From assembly GCA_964615935.1 (NCBI GenBank), contig CAZTTG010000048.1, positions 1-48,963 of the forward strand: 48,963 bases of DNA. The letters run 5' to 3'. Below, piece after piece: positions 8,164-16,473 of this stretch (the first letter of the stretch is position 1; the number at the start of each line of letters is the position of its first letter). Under the pieces are notes generated by a model, which was not told where the DNA came from, searched no databases, and was given only the letters and a program-made list of their open reading frames with translations. Source of the stretch: CAZTTG01 sp964615935 (GTDB taxonomy: Bacteria > Planctomycetota > UBA1135 > GCA-002686595). The position numbers were made by a program, and so were the translations under genes.

Positions 8164-9294
8164 CTAGCCCTCGAAGTCCGCCTCGGCCTTCAGCCACCAC
8201 TGCCGCCAGGCCTTGACCTTCTTGGTCCGCTCGGCCGGGGTGCCGTAGGGATCGAACTTGAAGTCGCGCCCGGTGATGGAGTGCAGGGCCACCATGGCCG
8301 CCTCGCGCACCGCCGGCTCGCGGTCCTCCAGGGCGTCGATCAGCGCTCCGACGCCCTCCGCCGCCTGGAGATCGCCCAGGATGCGGGCCGTGGCCATCCG
8401 GACGAAGGTGTCCTCGTCCGCGAGCAGCGGCACGATGTGCGGGGCGACCCGAGCGTCCCCCGTCTGGCCCAGCTCGTCGACCGCCATCCAGCGCTCGTCC
8501 GGATTGGGGCTGGTGAGCCCCTTGAGCAGGTTCGCCCAGGCCGGCTGGTTTCCCCCGAGCTCCTCCTCCAGCACGCCGCCGCCCGCCTCGGACACCACGG
8601 CGATGGGCCGCGCCTCGAGCTCGGCCAGCCGGTCGACCATGGCGTGCAGGTCCCCGGAGAGCTCGGTGATCTTGGCCTGGAGCCCGATCATCTCGGCATC
8701 GTGGCGCCGGATCAGGCCCACGTGCTCGCCCATGTTCTCGAGCTCGACCCGGAAGGCCCCCAGCTCGCCCAGCATGTCGGCCCGCTCCTGCCGGGCGGCA
8801 TCGCCGGCCTTCTCGGCGGCCCTCTCGCGGGCATCCATCCGCTCGATCAGCTCCGAGCGCAGCGCGTCGTAGCCCTTGGAGAGCTCGCTGATCCCCACCG
8901 AGGCGTCGTCGGTCGCCAGCTGAATGGCCCACGCCTGCTGGTCCAGATCGTCGTCCACGTCCTTGCCGAGGGCCCCGATGTCCCCGTTGAGCTTCCAGTA
9001 CACCCCCACGGCGATCACCACCGCCAGGAAACCGACCGCCGCCCCCCCCAGGGATCCCTGCCTGGAGGCCCGGCGCCCGATCGGGGGCGAGGATCCGCCG
9101 AAGTCCGCGGGGCTCGCTCCCCCCGTTGCCGCCGCACCCTCGATCCCCACCCCGCGAGTCGCGACCCCCCCCATCAGCCGGTCGCAGGTCGCGCAGACGA
9201 CGCGGCCCTTGCGGATGAATGCGTTCCCCGTGTCGAGGTCCGTGTGAGGCACCGACTCGTTGCACAGATCGCAGAAGAAGACGGTCGTCGTCAT
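8164..9294 (-). CDS. membrane-anchored zinc-ribbon / HEAT-repeat protein
   Basis: 376 residues. I chose the ATG at 9294 because a GAGGG Shine-Dalgarno precedes it by 5 nt and the cysteine motif follows at once. N-terminal zinc ribbon: Cys8-x2-Cys11 and Cys34-x2-Cys37. A glycine/alanine linker leads to one membrane segment (about residues 81-100, GGAAVGFLAVVIAVGVYW). Then comes a charged, probably coiled-coil region, and three or so HEAT repeats (ELGQTGDARVAPHIVPLL, ILGDLQAAEGVGALIDAL). The tail has ITGRDFKFDP followed by VKAWRQWW, a signature shared with the lipoprotein at 10079-10717. Function is unknown; HEAT repeats suggest protein binding. The topology suggests a cytoplasmic ribbon and exported HEAT part, or the reverse. 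It is divergent from the TPR gene. Confidence 0.75.
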   Translation of the reverse strand: MTTTVFFCDLCNESVPHTDLDTGNAFIRKGRVVCATCDRLMGGVATRGVGIEGAAATGGASPADFGGSSPPIGRRASRQGSLGGAAVGFLAVVIAVGVYWKLNGDIGALGKDVDDDLDQQAWAIQLATDDASVGISELSKGYDALRSELIERMDARERAAEKAGDAARQERADMLGELGAFRVELENMGEHVGLIRRHDAEMIGLQAKITELSGDLHAMVDRLAELEARPIAVVSEAGGGVLEEELGGNQPAWANLLKGLTSPNPDERWMAVDELGQTGDARVAPHIVPLLADEDTFVRMATARILGDLQAAEGVGALIDALEDREPAVREAAMVALHSITGRDFKFDPYGTPAERTKKVKAWRQWWLKAEADFEG

Positions 9295-9647
9295 GGGAGC
9301 CCTCATCATCGGGTGTGGCGGCCGGCACGGCATCCGGGCGGGCCAGCGAGCGACCCGCGGAGCGCGGTTCTTCGGTGGGTGGGGGCAGCATCCCGAGCCG
9401 AGGTCGCACCGGAACGCCGATCGGTGGGCGGGAGCCGCGAGCCTGCCGCTCCGGTTCCCGGACGACCCCAGTGGAAGGAGCCGCCCGCAGAGCGGAGAAA
9501 GAGGACTCCCGATGGGTATACTGGGCCACCCCAGAGCGAAAAGCGATCCCCGAATCCCCCGGATCTCGACCCCAGGCGGGAGATCCGCCCACCCGCCCGG
9601 CCCCCGGCCGGACTCCGCCTCGGAGCGAACCTCGCACCGCGTCCGTT
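9295..9647. other. divergent intergenic region, candidate promoter
   Basis: This 353-nt region separates the divergent HEAT and TPR genes and must carry both promoters. The only -10-like hexamer I see is TATACT at 9517-9522 on the plus strand (GATGGGTATACTGGG); there is no good -35 at 17 bp. No gene is supported. Confidence 0.35.
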
Positions 9648-10070
9648 TTGACCCATCAGTCCATTAGCATCCCCGACGGGCTGCGCCGGAGCCTCGAGAA
9701 CGAGGGAATGCGCTTCCTGGCGGACATCCTCGAGATCGAGGTCCGCCAGCACCCCGACAACCTGGCGGCCATGGCCGAGCTGGGCCACGTCTACACGCAC
9801 CAGGGACGCTTCCAGGACGGCCTGGAGGTCGATCGACGGCTGGCGCGCCTGGTGCCCACCGATCCCACCGTGCAGTACAACCTGGCCTGCTCCCTCGCCC
9901 TGGTGGGCGGGATCGAGGACGCCCTGCTCACCCTCGAGAAGGCGGTCGAGCTGGGATACGACAACCCCGACTTCATGGAGCGGGACGAGGATCTCACCCG
10001 GCTCCGGGAGGAGCCCCGCTTCCGACTGCTGCTGCGCGACCTGCGCCGCGCCGGGCAGGGACCGGCCTGA
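9648..10070 (+). CDS. small TPR protein
   Basis: 140 residues from a TTG at 9648, or 120 from the ATG at 9708. I prefer the TTG because the 20 codons between have high third-position GC and give a sensible helix (IPDGLRRSLENEG); neither start has a clear Shine-Dalgarno. The protein is made of about two tetratricopeptide repeats: LEIEVRQHPDNLAAMAELGH with VYTHQGRFQDG, and PTVQYNLACSLALVGGIEDA with a following LEKAVELGYD. The end (FMERDEDLTRLREEPRF) is the ending often seen in short TPR proteins that stop after an incomplete repeat. No signal peptide, so it is probably a cytoplasmic protein-protein adaptor. It faces the HEAT lipoprotein gene tail to tail. Confidence 0.75.
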   Translation: MTHQSISIPDGLRRSLENEGMRFLADILEIEVRQHPDNLAAMAELGHVYTHQGRFQDGLEVDRRLARLVPTDPTVQYNLACSLALVGGIEDALLTLEKAVELGYDNPDFMERDEDLTRLREEPRFRLLLRDLRRAGQGPA

Positions 10071-10078
10071 CCGGGGCC

Positions 10079-10717
10079 TCACCCCCGGCCGACCAGGAGC
10101 CCCTCGTCCAGGCGCTCCTGCCACCACCGCTGCCAGCGCTCCACCGCCGCCTGCCGCGCCGCGGCCTCGGCCTGGGGGTCGTAGCCCAGACCCTCGCCGG
10201 TGACCTGCGAGAGGGCGTGGCCGCACAGCGCCCGGGTGTAGAGGTCCTCCGAGGAGAGCCCCTCGATCAGGACGGGCACCTCGCTCCAGTCGCCGAGCTG
10301 CAGGTAGGTCCGGGCCCGCTCCAGGGCCAGGGTCGGGTGGCCGTCGGCCGGCCAGCGGAGCCGGTGCAGGTGCTCGACCAGCCGGCTGTCCCCGGTGGCC
10401 CCCAGGGCCGCCAGGGCGCTGCCCGCCACGTCGGGCCGGGGATCGATGCACAGGCCGAGCAGCACCGGGTAGGCGGGCTCGCCGACCGAGGCGAACCACC
10501 GGATCTGCTCGACCCGCTCGGCCCCGTGGGTCCAGGGCAGCTGCGCGACCTGGTCCTCGATCTGGGCCTCCAGGAGGGGAGAGGGCGTGAGCCACGGCCC
10601 CTCGGGGGCGTCCCGGGTGTGGAGCGTACCCCCGACCCGGGTGGTCTCGCAGGCGGCGGTCAGGAGGGCGAGGGGGAGCAGGACGGCGGCGATTCGGCGA
10701 GTGGTGGTCGTTCTCAT
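10079..10717 (-). CDS. HEAT-repeat lipoprotein
   Basis: 212 residues from ATG. The N-terminus MRTTTTRRIAAVLLPLALLTAAC is a lipoprotein signal with lipobox LTAAC and cysteine at 23, so the mature protein is predicted to be membrane-anchored outside the cytoplasm. Two or three HEAT-like units follow (IRWFASVGEPAYPVLLGL, ALAALGATGDSRLVEHL, LQLGDWSEVPVLIEGL). The C-terminus has VTGEGLGYDP and VERWQRWW, the same arrangement as in the membrane HEAT protein at 8164-9294, pointing to a shared family rather than chance. It starts 41 nt downstream of the large VWA gene on the same strand, so the two probably form an operon. Function unknown; likely a binding partner or scaffold in the envelope. Confidence 0.75.
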   Translation of the reverse strand: MRTTTTRRIAAVLLPLALLTAACETTRVGGTLHTRDAPEGPWLTPSPLLEAQIEDQVAQLPWTHGAERVEQIRWFASVGEPAYPVLLGLCIDPRPDVAGSALAALGATGDSRLVEHLHRLRWPADGHPTLALERARTYLQLGDWSEVPVLIEGLSSEDLYTRALCGHALSQVTGEGLGYDPQAEAAARQAAVERWQRWWQERLDEGLLVGRG

Positions 10718-10758
10718 GGCTGGCCGGCCCGCGGGGGTGGCTCCTCGGGCCGCGGCAG

Positions 10759-13311
10759 CTATCGACCTCCCGGGCTCGATCCTTGATCCGCCGGCCGGGC
10801 CCGACGCCGGGGGAGCGCTGCGATCGCGAGCATCGCGAGGGCCAGGATCAGGGCGGGCACCCCCAGGGGGTGCGAGGCCCGTCGGTCGGTCCCCGGCCCG
10901 CTCCACCCCGGCACGCCGGCCGGGACGGACAGGCGACGCGGCGGCTCGGCGAGCTCCCCCACCCCGGGGACGGCGGCCAGGAACACGCGCCCCGCCCCCT
11001 CTCCCGGGCCTCCCGCGAGGACCTCCACCCGGACCAGCCCCGACAGTCCGGCGAGCTCGCCGGGCCAGGGACCCTCGCGGCGGGACCGGGGGTCGAGGCC
11101 GACCCGACCCAGGGGGAGTCCGAGCCGGCTCGTGGCCGCGGGCCAGCCGCCCACCAGGGGCCGGATGCGGACCTCCACGACCTCGGACCAGCCCTCGGCC
11201 AGCCCCTCGATCGCTAGGCCGGCCCCGGAGATCGAGAGGCGCGCGCCCTCCGCCCGAGCCCCCCTCCCCAGGGTGCGCAGGAGGGGACCGAACACGGCCT
11301 CCGATCCCGTCCACAGCGGCGCCCCCCCGGGCCGGGGCGCCGTGGCGAGCGAGGCGACCCGGCCCGCGCCCACCCGCCCCAGGGCCAGGAGCGGCTCCCC
11401 GGCCTCGACCGCGAGCACCGCCTCGGCCCCCTCCCGCACGCGGCAGCGCACGGCCCGCCGGATCGGGTCGAGCCGCGCCCCTCGCCAGGCGTCCCGAAGC
11501 CCCTCCGCGTCGAACCCGAGGGCCCCTCCGGGGGCGACTCGCGGGATCAGCACCCCCTCGAGAACCCGGTCCCGGTGGACCTCGCGGCGGAAGACGCGCT
11601 CGAGCTCGCCCAGGGCGGCGGCCGTGCGGATCGCCTCTCCCGGCGCCGTCAGCCGCTCCAGGAGGCTCGGGTCCTCGTCCGGACCCACCGCGATGGGCAC
11701 CAGGCGAGCGCCGGCCGCCCGGAGGCGCTCCGCCAGGCGCTCGGGCCCGTCCGGACCGGGGTCGCGGCCGGACTCGTCGCGGCCGTCGCTGAGCAGCAGC
11801 ACGAGGGCCGGGCGGCCGGCCGCCTCGCGCGCGCCGGCCAGGGCCTCGAGGCTGCCCAGCAGGTCGGTCGGTCCCCCCGGGGCGTGCGCGGCCAGGGCCT
11901 CCAGCGCCGCCCCTGCGAGGGGGGCCCCCGGCTCCCGCAGGACGCGCGCCCCGTGGAGGCGATCGGTGAACACCTCGAGCACCACCCGGTCGCCCGCCGG
12001 TGACGCCCGGCACAGCTCGCGGGCCGCGCCGCGCAGGCGATCGAAGGGCTCCCCCGCCATGCTCCCCGATCCATCGACGAACAGCAGGACGTCGCGCTCG
12101 GGGCCCGGGGAGGGATCCGGCTCCAGGGGCAGGAGCTGGCCCGCCCCCCCCCACCCCGGCCGGGCCAGGTCGTCCCAGCCGGAGGAGTGCAGCCAGCCTC
12201 CACCCGCGCGGAGGAAGGCCTCCACGGCCGGAGCCGGCAGCCGATCGGGGTGGAGGTCGAGGGTCACCAGCAGGTCGAGCCCCGGCAGGCGCGCATCCAG
12301 CCGCTCGAGGGCGACCGCTCCCGCCTGCAGACCGGCGAGGCCCCCGGGGTCACCGGCCAGACCCAGCCCTAGCAGGGCGCCGACACGGGCCTCCTCCGAG
12401 GCCACCACGCCCACCAGCAGGTCCCCACCGCAGCGGCAGGTGGCGCTGGCCCGATCGTTCTCGGGGCTGGGGTCCGGCCGCGCGGACCGCAGGACCACCT
12501 CGACCGCCGTGTGGCCCGATGCCGCGGGTCCCAGGTCGAGGGAGACGGCCCACGCCAGCTCGCCCCGCGCGTCGGGCAGGGCGTCGGTCGGACAGGCCGC
12601 GGGGGCGCGCAGGGTCCGGATCCCGAGGCGATCCTCGACGCGGGCCTCGACCTCCAGGTCCGGCGGCCGGGCCTGCCGGCCGCCGGACCGCCATCCCAGG
12701 CCGATCCTCGCCGCCAGGGGCGCTCCCTCCTCGATCCGGGGGGGCAGCCGGAGGTCGCGGACGACGGCGTCCCCCAGCTCGGGCGGGTCCATGGGGATCG
12801 ACCGAACGTCCACCGAGCGCGCCAGCCAGCGCGCCAGGCGCGCCCGCGGGTCGGGGCCGGTGAGGGTGCCGTCGCTCCAGAGCGAGAGCCGGCCGGCGGG
12901 GCGCTCCGGGTCGAGCACCAGCGGCTCCAGCAGGGCCAGGGCCGCGTCCACGCGGGTGCCCGCGGCGATCTCGGGCGGCGGCCGCGGGAGGGCCTCGTCG
13001 GCCTCCAGGACCCGGCGCAGCTCGGCGGCCGGCGCGGGCCCGAAGACCCGCCGCGGCTCCGAGCCGAGGAGCACCGCGACGAGCTCCTCCCCGAGCGCCT
13101 CCGCCTCGCTCGCCTCGGCGGCCAGCCGCTCCCGGGCGAGCTCCCGCCACCCGGGTCTCGGCCGCACGGCGCTGGCCGAGGCGTCGAGCAGCACGGCGCG
13201 CAGGGCGGCGGGGCCGGGCCCCGAGGCGCGGGTCCCGTGGATCGGCGCCAGCAGCCAGGCGGCCAGCGCCAGGAGCAGCGCGCCGAGGAGCGTGGCGGTC
13301 GGCGCGCGCAC
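10759..13311 (-). CDS. large membrane protein with two von Willebrand A-like domains
   Basis: 850 residues from a GTG. An N-terminal hydrophobic segment (ATLLGALLLALAAWLLAPI) acts as signal or anchor and another hydrophobic helix lies near the C-terminus (PALILALAMLAIAAL), ending in a basic tail. Two metal-binding DxSxS motifs are seen: Asp43-Ala-Ser-Ala-Ser in VLLDASASAV and Asp413-Gly-Ser-Gly-Ser in LLFVDGSGSMAGEPF. The second domain continues with the expected GGPTDLLGSL and VLLLSDGRDESGRD strands. The arrangement resembles BatA/BatB-like or glutamine-amidotransferase-like VWA membrane proteins, but no exact family is claimed. It probably binds exported protein partners through the metal site. 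It leads an operon with the HEAT lipoprotein. Confidence 0.75.
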   Translation of the reverse strand: MRAPTATLLGALLLALAAWLLAPIHGTRASGPGPAALRAVLLDASASAVRPRPGWRELARERLAAEASEAEALGEELVAVLLGSEPRRVFGPAPAAELRRVLEADEALPRPPPEIAAGTRVDAALALLEPLVLDPERPAGRLSLWSDGTLTGPDPRARLARWLARSVDVRSIPMDPPELGDAVVRDLRLPPRIEEGAPLAARIGLGWRSGGRQARPPDLEVEARVEDRLGIRTLRAPAACPTDALPDARGELAWAVSLDLGPAASGHTAVEVVLRSARPDPSPENDRASATCRCGGDLLVGVVASEEARVGALLGLGLAGDPGGLAGLQAGAVALERLDARLPGLDLLVTLDLHPDRLPAPAVEAFLRAGGGWLHSSGWDDLARPGWGGAGQLLPLEPDPSPGPERDVLLFVDGSGSMAGEPFDRLRGAARELCRASPAGDRVVLEVFTDRLHGARVLREPGAPLAGAALEALAAHAPGGPTDLLGSLEALAGAREAAGRPALVLLLSDGRDESGRDPGPDGPERLAERLRAAGARLVPIAVGPDEDPSLLERLTAPGEAIRTAAALGELERVFRREVHRDRVLEGVLIPRVAPGGALGFDAEGLRDAWRGARLDPIRRAVRCRVREGAEAVLAVEAGEPLLALGRVGAGRVASLATAPRPGGAPLWTGSEAVFGPLLRTLGRGARAEGARLSISGAGLAIEGLAEGWSEVVEVRIRPLVGGWPAATSRLGLPLGRVGLDPRSRREGPWPGELAGLSGLVRVEVLAGGPGEGAGRVFLAAVPGVGELAEPPRRLSVPAGVPGWSGPGTDRRASHPLGVPALILALAMLAIAALPRRRARPADQGSSPGGR

Positions 13312-13691
13312 CGCTCAGGCCCCCCCCCGCTCCCCGGCGCCGCCCGAGGGGCCCCGCGCGCCTGCCGCTCGCCGCCGAAGTGGGGAGGATTCCGCAACCC
13401 CGCCGGCCCGGCCGGCGTCCCCCTGCCGGGGTGGGATCCGGCGTGGGCAGGGCGGGACGGACACGATCGGCGGAGGGCTCATGAGAGGCGCGCGAGGTGG
13501 CTCGCGTCCGGGGCGGGATCCTTCCGACTTCCAACGCGCTCCCGCGGATTCGGTTCGGACCTCCGGCGGGCGCGCTTCCGGTCGCGGGGCGATTCTAGTA
13601 GCTTCTTCGCCCTCGCGGCAGGGGCCTCACCCCTCCCCACCCGCCTCCGCCGCCGAGCGACCCGCCCGCCAGGGCGCCAACCGGAGCTGCC
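13312..13691. other. 380-nt divergent intergenic region
   Basis: It separates the VWA gene (minus) from yajC (plus) and should hold both promoters. The stretch GATTCTAGTAGCTTCTTCG (about 13592-13610) is locally AT-richer and is the likeliest yajC promoter area, but no clear -35/-10 pair or operator can be named. Confidence 0.3.
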
Positions 13692-14105
13692 ATGTCGACC
13701 CCCATCCCCTTCGATCTGCGACCCGATCCCGCGGAAGCGAGCGCCCCGGAAGCCTGGCTGGCGCAGGTGCCGGCGGGCGAGGGGGGTGCCCCGGCCGAGC
13801 AGGAGGGCGGCGGCGGCGGCAGCCCCTTCGGCGGCTTCCTGTTCCCGGCCGTCCTGATGTTCGCGATCTTCTACTTCGTGCTCATCCGGCCGGAGAAGCG
13901 CAAGCGTCAGAAGCGCGAGGCGATGCTCGGCGCCATGAAGAAGGGCGACAAGGTGATGACCAACGGCGGCATGTACGCGGTGGTGATCAGCGTCCAGGAC
14001 GACGTGGTCACGCTGCAGGCCGCCGACAACGTGCGCCTGAAGTTCTCCCGGGCGGCGGTGCAGACGATCATCTCGGAGGACGGGGGCGAGCCGCCCAAGT
14101 CCTGA
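13692..14105 (+). CDS. yajC: preprotein translocase subunit YajC
   Basis: 137 residues. YajC is a small single-span partner of the SecDF-YidC part of the Sec export machinery. A polar, glycine-rich N-terminal stretch of ~45 residues precedes the membrane segment (FLFPAVLMFAIFYFVLIRP), followed by the family block EKRKRQKREAMLGAMKKGDKV, then MTNGGMYAVVISV and a short beta-rich cytoplasmic end (NVRLKFSRAAVQTI). The N-terminal extension makes it longer than the ~110-residue norm. secD and secF are not in the window. Its TGA overlaps the presumed CTG start of the next gene. Confidence 0.93.
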   Translation: MSTPIPFDLRPDPAEASAPEAWLAQVPAGEGGAPAEQEGGGGGSPFGGFLFPAVLMFAIFYFVLIRPEKRKRQKREAMLGAMKKGDKVMTNGGMYAVVISVQDDVVTLQAADNVRLKFSRAAVQTIISEDGGEPPKS

Positions 14106-14671
14106 GGCGCCTAGGCGCCGCCCCGCGCCGTGCGCGCGGGCTCCTGCTCCTCGCCCTCTTCGCGCAGCCGCACCTGCGGAGGCTCCTCGCGAGGAGCCTC
14201 CCGCGGACCTTCGCGCGCCTGGGGCGACCCGACCCGCGGGAGCTGGGCGAGCTCGGCGAGGAGCTGGCCGCGCGCCACCTGCGCCGGCGCGGGTGGCGCC
14301 TGCTCGGCCGGCGCGTGCGCACGCCCTGCGGCGAGGTCGACGTCCTGGTCCGGCGGCCCGGGATCCTGGCCTGCGTCGAGGTCAAGACCGCCCGCGTCGC
14401 GGAGCTCGAGCGGGCCCTGGAGCGTCCCGCCTTCCGGCCCGGCCGGAGGCTGAACGCTCGCCGCCTGCGCCGGCAGGGGCGCGCGGCCCGCTACCTCGCC
14501 GCCCGGCTCCGGACCCCCGACGGGCGCCCGCCCAGGGCCCGGGTCGACCTGGTCGAGGTCTGGGTCGAGGCCGCCAGCGGACGCGTGCGCCTGATCCACC
14601 ACCCCGGTCTGCGGGCGCTCGACGGGCGCGTCCCGCCGCTAGGCCCTGGTCGCGGGGCGACCCCGGCCTAG
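14102..14671 (+). CDS. YraN/UPF0102-like nuclease-fold protein (atypical start)
   Basis: The conserved domain is clear: ELGELGEELAARHLRRRGWR, then RTPCGEVDVLVRRPGIL and CVEVKTAR, which match the GE-x-D...EVK pattern of UPF0102, a restriction-endonuclease-like fold. No ATG, GTG or TTG occurs in this frame before the domain. The first plausible start is CTG at 14102, overlapping the yajC stop as CTGA, which would give 189 residues and an N-terminal hydrophobic-basic stretch (RGLLLLALFAQPHLRRLLARSL) not usual for the family (~120 residues). A perfect 14-bp palindrome (GGCGCCTAGGCGCC, 14106-14119) sits on the start. Either an unusual start coupled to yajC, or a sequencing error near 14,100. Role in cells is unknown. 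Confidence 0.75.
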   Translation: MRRLGAAPRRARGLLLLALFAQPHLRRLLARSLPRTFARLGRPDPRELGELGEELAARHLRRRGWRLLGRRVRTPCGEVDVLVRRPGILACVEVKTARVAELERALERPAFRPGRRLNARRLRRQGRAARYLAARLRTPDGRPPRARVDLVEVWVEAASGRVRLIHHPGLRALDGRVPPLGPGRGATPA

Positions 14672-14843
14672 AATGCGCGATGCTGGCGCGGCGGTCGCAG
14701 GCGGGCCTGGCGAGGGGATATGCGGGTCCGGGATCTGCGAATCCAATCCGGATTCAGCCCGCGCCCCGGCCCACTCGATCCTTATGTTCGGGCCCGGCGC
14801 CCCGTCCCGCCACCCGGCCCCCGTCCCGCGACGGTCCCCCGAG

Positions 14844-16466
14844 ATGCTCCGCGTCCTCCGACACTACCTGCCGCTGCGCAAGGCGCTCCTCGTCTTCAGC
14901 GAGACGCTGCTCCTGGCGGTGGTCATCGCGGCCGGGATGACCGCCCACCTGATCCGGCCGGAGATCGTGACCCTCAACCGGCTCACGGGCATGGGGATGA
15001 TGCGGGACGAGGCGGTCCTGCGCTGCCTGATCTCCTCCTTCCTGCTCTCCCTCATCGCCCAGCTCGCGATCGCCTTCAACGAGCTCTACGACTACCGGAT
15101 CTCGAGCTCGCGCTTCGACCGGGCGGGCCGCTTCGTGGGATCCGCCGGGAGCGCGGTGGCCCTCGGGCTGGGCGCCTTCCTGCTCGCCCGCGCCTGGCAC
15201 ATGGAGGCCGTGCTGGACTTCCCCGGCATGGGAGTCTCACAGGTGGTGCAGACCCTGGTCCTGACCATGGTGGTCGGCTTCGGGGTCCTGTACTTCTGGC
15301 GCAACGTCTTCCACTTCGTCCTGCGCCGCTGGCACTACAGCGAGCGGGTACTGATCCTGGGCGCCGGGGATCCGGCCCGGGCCCTGGCGGCGGACATGGC
15401 CGAGCGGCCCTACTCGGGCTACGAGGCGGTGGGCCTAGTCCCCGAGGACTCGCTCGTACCCCGGGGCCCCAGGTTGCGGATCGCCGGCCAGGAGGAGGAT
15501 CCCGAGGGCCGCACCGCCGATCACCCGGGGACGCTAGAGCCCGCGGAGGCCGGGCCGAAGGGAGCGCTCCTGGCCCCCGCGCGGCGGATCGTGGTCGAGC
15601 CGGTCCTCGAGCCCCTCACCGCCCGCGAGCGCGCCGAGCGGCCCGAGCCCCAGCCGGAGTCCCTCTTCGAGCTGGTCCAGCGGATGCGGGTCGATCTGGT
15701 GGTGGTGGCGCTGGAGAACCGCCGCGGCCGGCTGCCCACCGAGGAGCTCCTGCGCTGCCGCCTGGCCGGGATCAGCGTCCGCGAGCACGAGGAAATCTAC
15801 GAGCGCCTGACCGGCAAGATCGCGGTGGAGGCCCTGCGGCCCTCCTACCTGATCTTCAACGAGGGCTTCGTGCGCTCGCCCTGGGGGGAGCTCGCCAAGC
15901 GCGCGGTCGACTTGGTGCTCTCCCTGGTGGGCATCGCCCTGACCTGGCCCATCATGCTGGCGGTGGCCATCGCGGTGCGCCTGGACACGGCCGGACCGGC
16001 CCTCTTCCGCCAGGAGCGGATCGGCCGGGACGGGGAGAGCTTCACCCTGCTCAAGTTCCGCAGCATGCGCGCCGACGCCGAGCAGCGCTCGGGCCCGGTG
16101 TGGGCCGCCACGGACGACCCCCGGATCACCCGCGTGGGCCGCTTCATCCGCCGCGCGCGCCTCGACGAGCTGCCGCAGCTCTTCAACATCCTGGCCGGCG
16201 ACATGGCCCTGGTGGGACCCCGCCCCGAGCGGCCGGTCTTCGTCGAGGAGCTGGTGGCACAGATCCCCTACTTCGGCCAGCGGCACATCGTGAAGCCGGG
16301 GCTCACCGGCTGGGCGCAGATCAACTACCGGTACGGGAACACGATCGAGGACGCGCTGCAGAAGCTCCAGTACGACCTCTTCTACATCAAGTACCGGTCG
16401 CTGCTCTTCGACCTCTCGATCGTGTTCAACACGATCAAGACGGTCATCCTGCGGAAGGGGACCTGA
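14844..16466 (+). CDS. exopolysaccharide sugar transferase, PEP-CTERM-associated type
   Basis: 540 residues from the ATG at 14844; longer in-frame starts are possible (14784). The opening MLRVLRHYLPLRKALLVFSE is characteristic of the TIGR03013-type sugar transferases. About four N-terminal membrane helices, a nucleotide-binding-like middle (RVLILGAGDPARALAADMAE) and a C-terminal polyprenyl-phosphate sugar-1-phosphate transferase domain follow. That domain shows KRAVDLVLSLVGIAL, FRQERIGRDGESFTLLKFRS, RRARLDELPQLFNILAGDM, LVGPRPERPVF and KPGLTGWAQINYRYG. It should load the first sugar phosphate onto undecaprenyl phosphate at the inner membrane to start exopolysaccharide synthesis. An extra Pro/Glu-rich insert lies between the middle and the catalytic part. 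The nucleotide-sugar dehydrogenase at 28.3 kb could feed the same pathway. Confidence 0.92.
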   Translation: MLRVLRHYLPLRKALLVFSETLLLAVVIAAGMTAHLIRPEIVTLNRLTGMGMMRDEAVLRCLISSFLLSLIAQLAIAFNELYDYRISSSRFDRAGRFVGSAGSAVALGLGAFLLARAWHMEAVLDFPGMGVSQVVQTLVLTMVVGFGVLYFWRNVFHFVLRRWHYSERVLILGAGDPARALAADMAERPYSGYEAVGLVPEDSLVPRGPRLRIAGQEEDPEGRTADHPGTLEPAEAGPKGALLAPARRIVVEPVLEPLTARERAERPEPQPESLFELVQRMRVDLVVVALENRRGRLPTEELLRCRLAGISVREHEEIYERLTGKIAVEALRPSYLIFNEGFVRSPWGELAKRAVDLVLSLVGIALTWPIMLAVAIAVRLDTAGPALFRQERIGRDGESFTLLKFRSMRADAEQRSGPVWAATDDPRITRVGRFIRRARLDELPQLFNILAGDMALVGPRPERPVFVEELVAQIPYFGQRHIVKPGLTGWAQINYRYGNTIEDALQKLQYDLFYIKYRSLLFDLSIVFNTIKTVILRKGT

Positions 16467-16473
16467 GCCCGGC

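Noticed and set aside
6449..9637. One 1062-codon minus-strand reading frame
   Set aside because: Only its fumC part is real; the rest is an out-of-frame shadow of the HEAT-repeat gene plus intergenic DNA.
11132..14671. 1179-codon plus-strand frame
   Set aside because: Only the last ~190 codons (YraN-like) are supported; the remainder is antisense to the VWA gene or an out-of-frame shadow of yajC.
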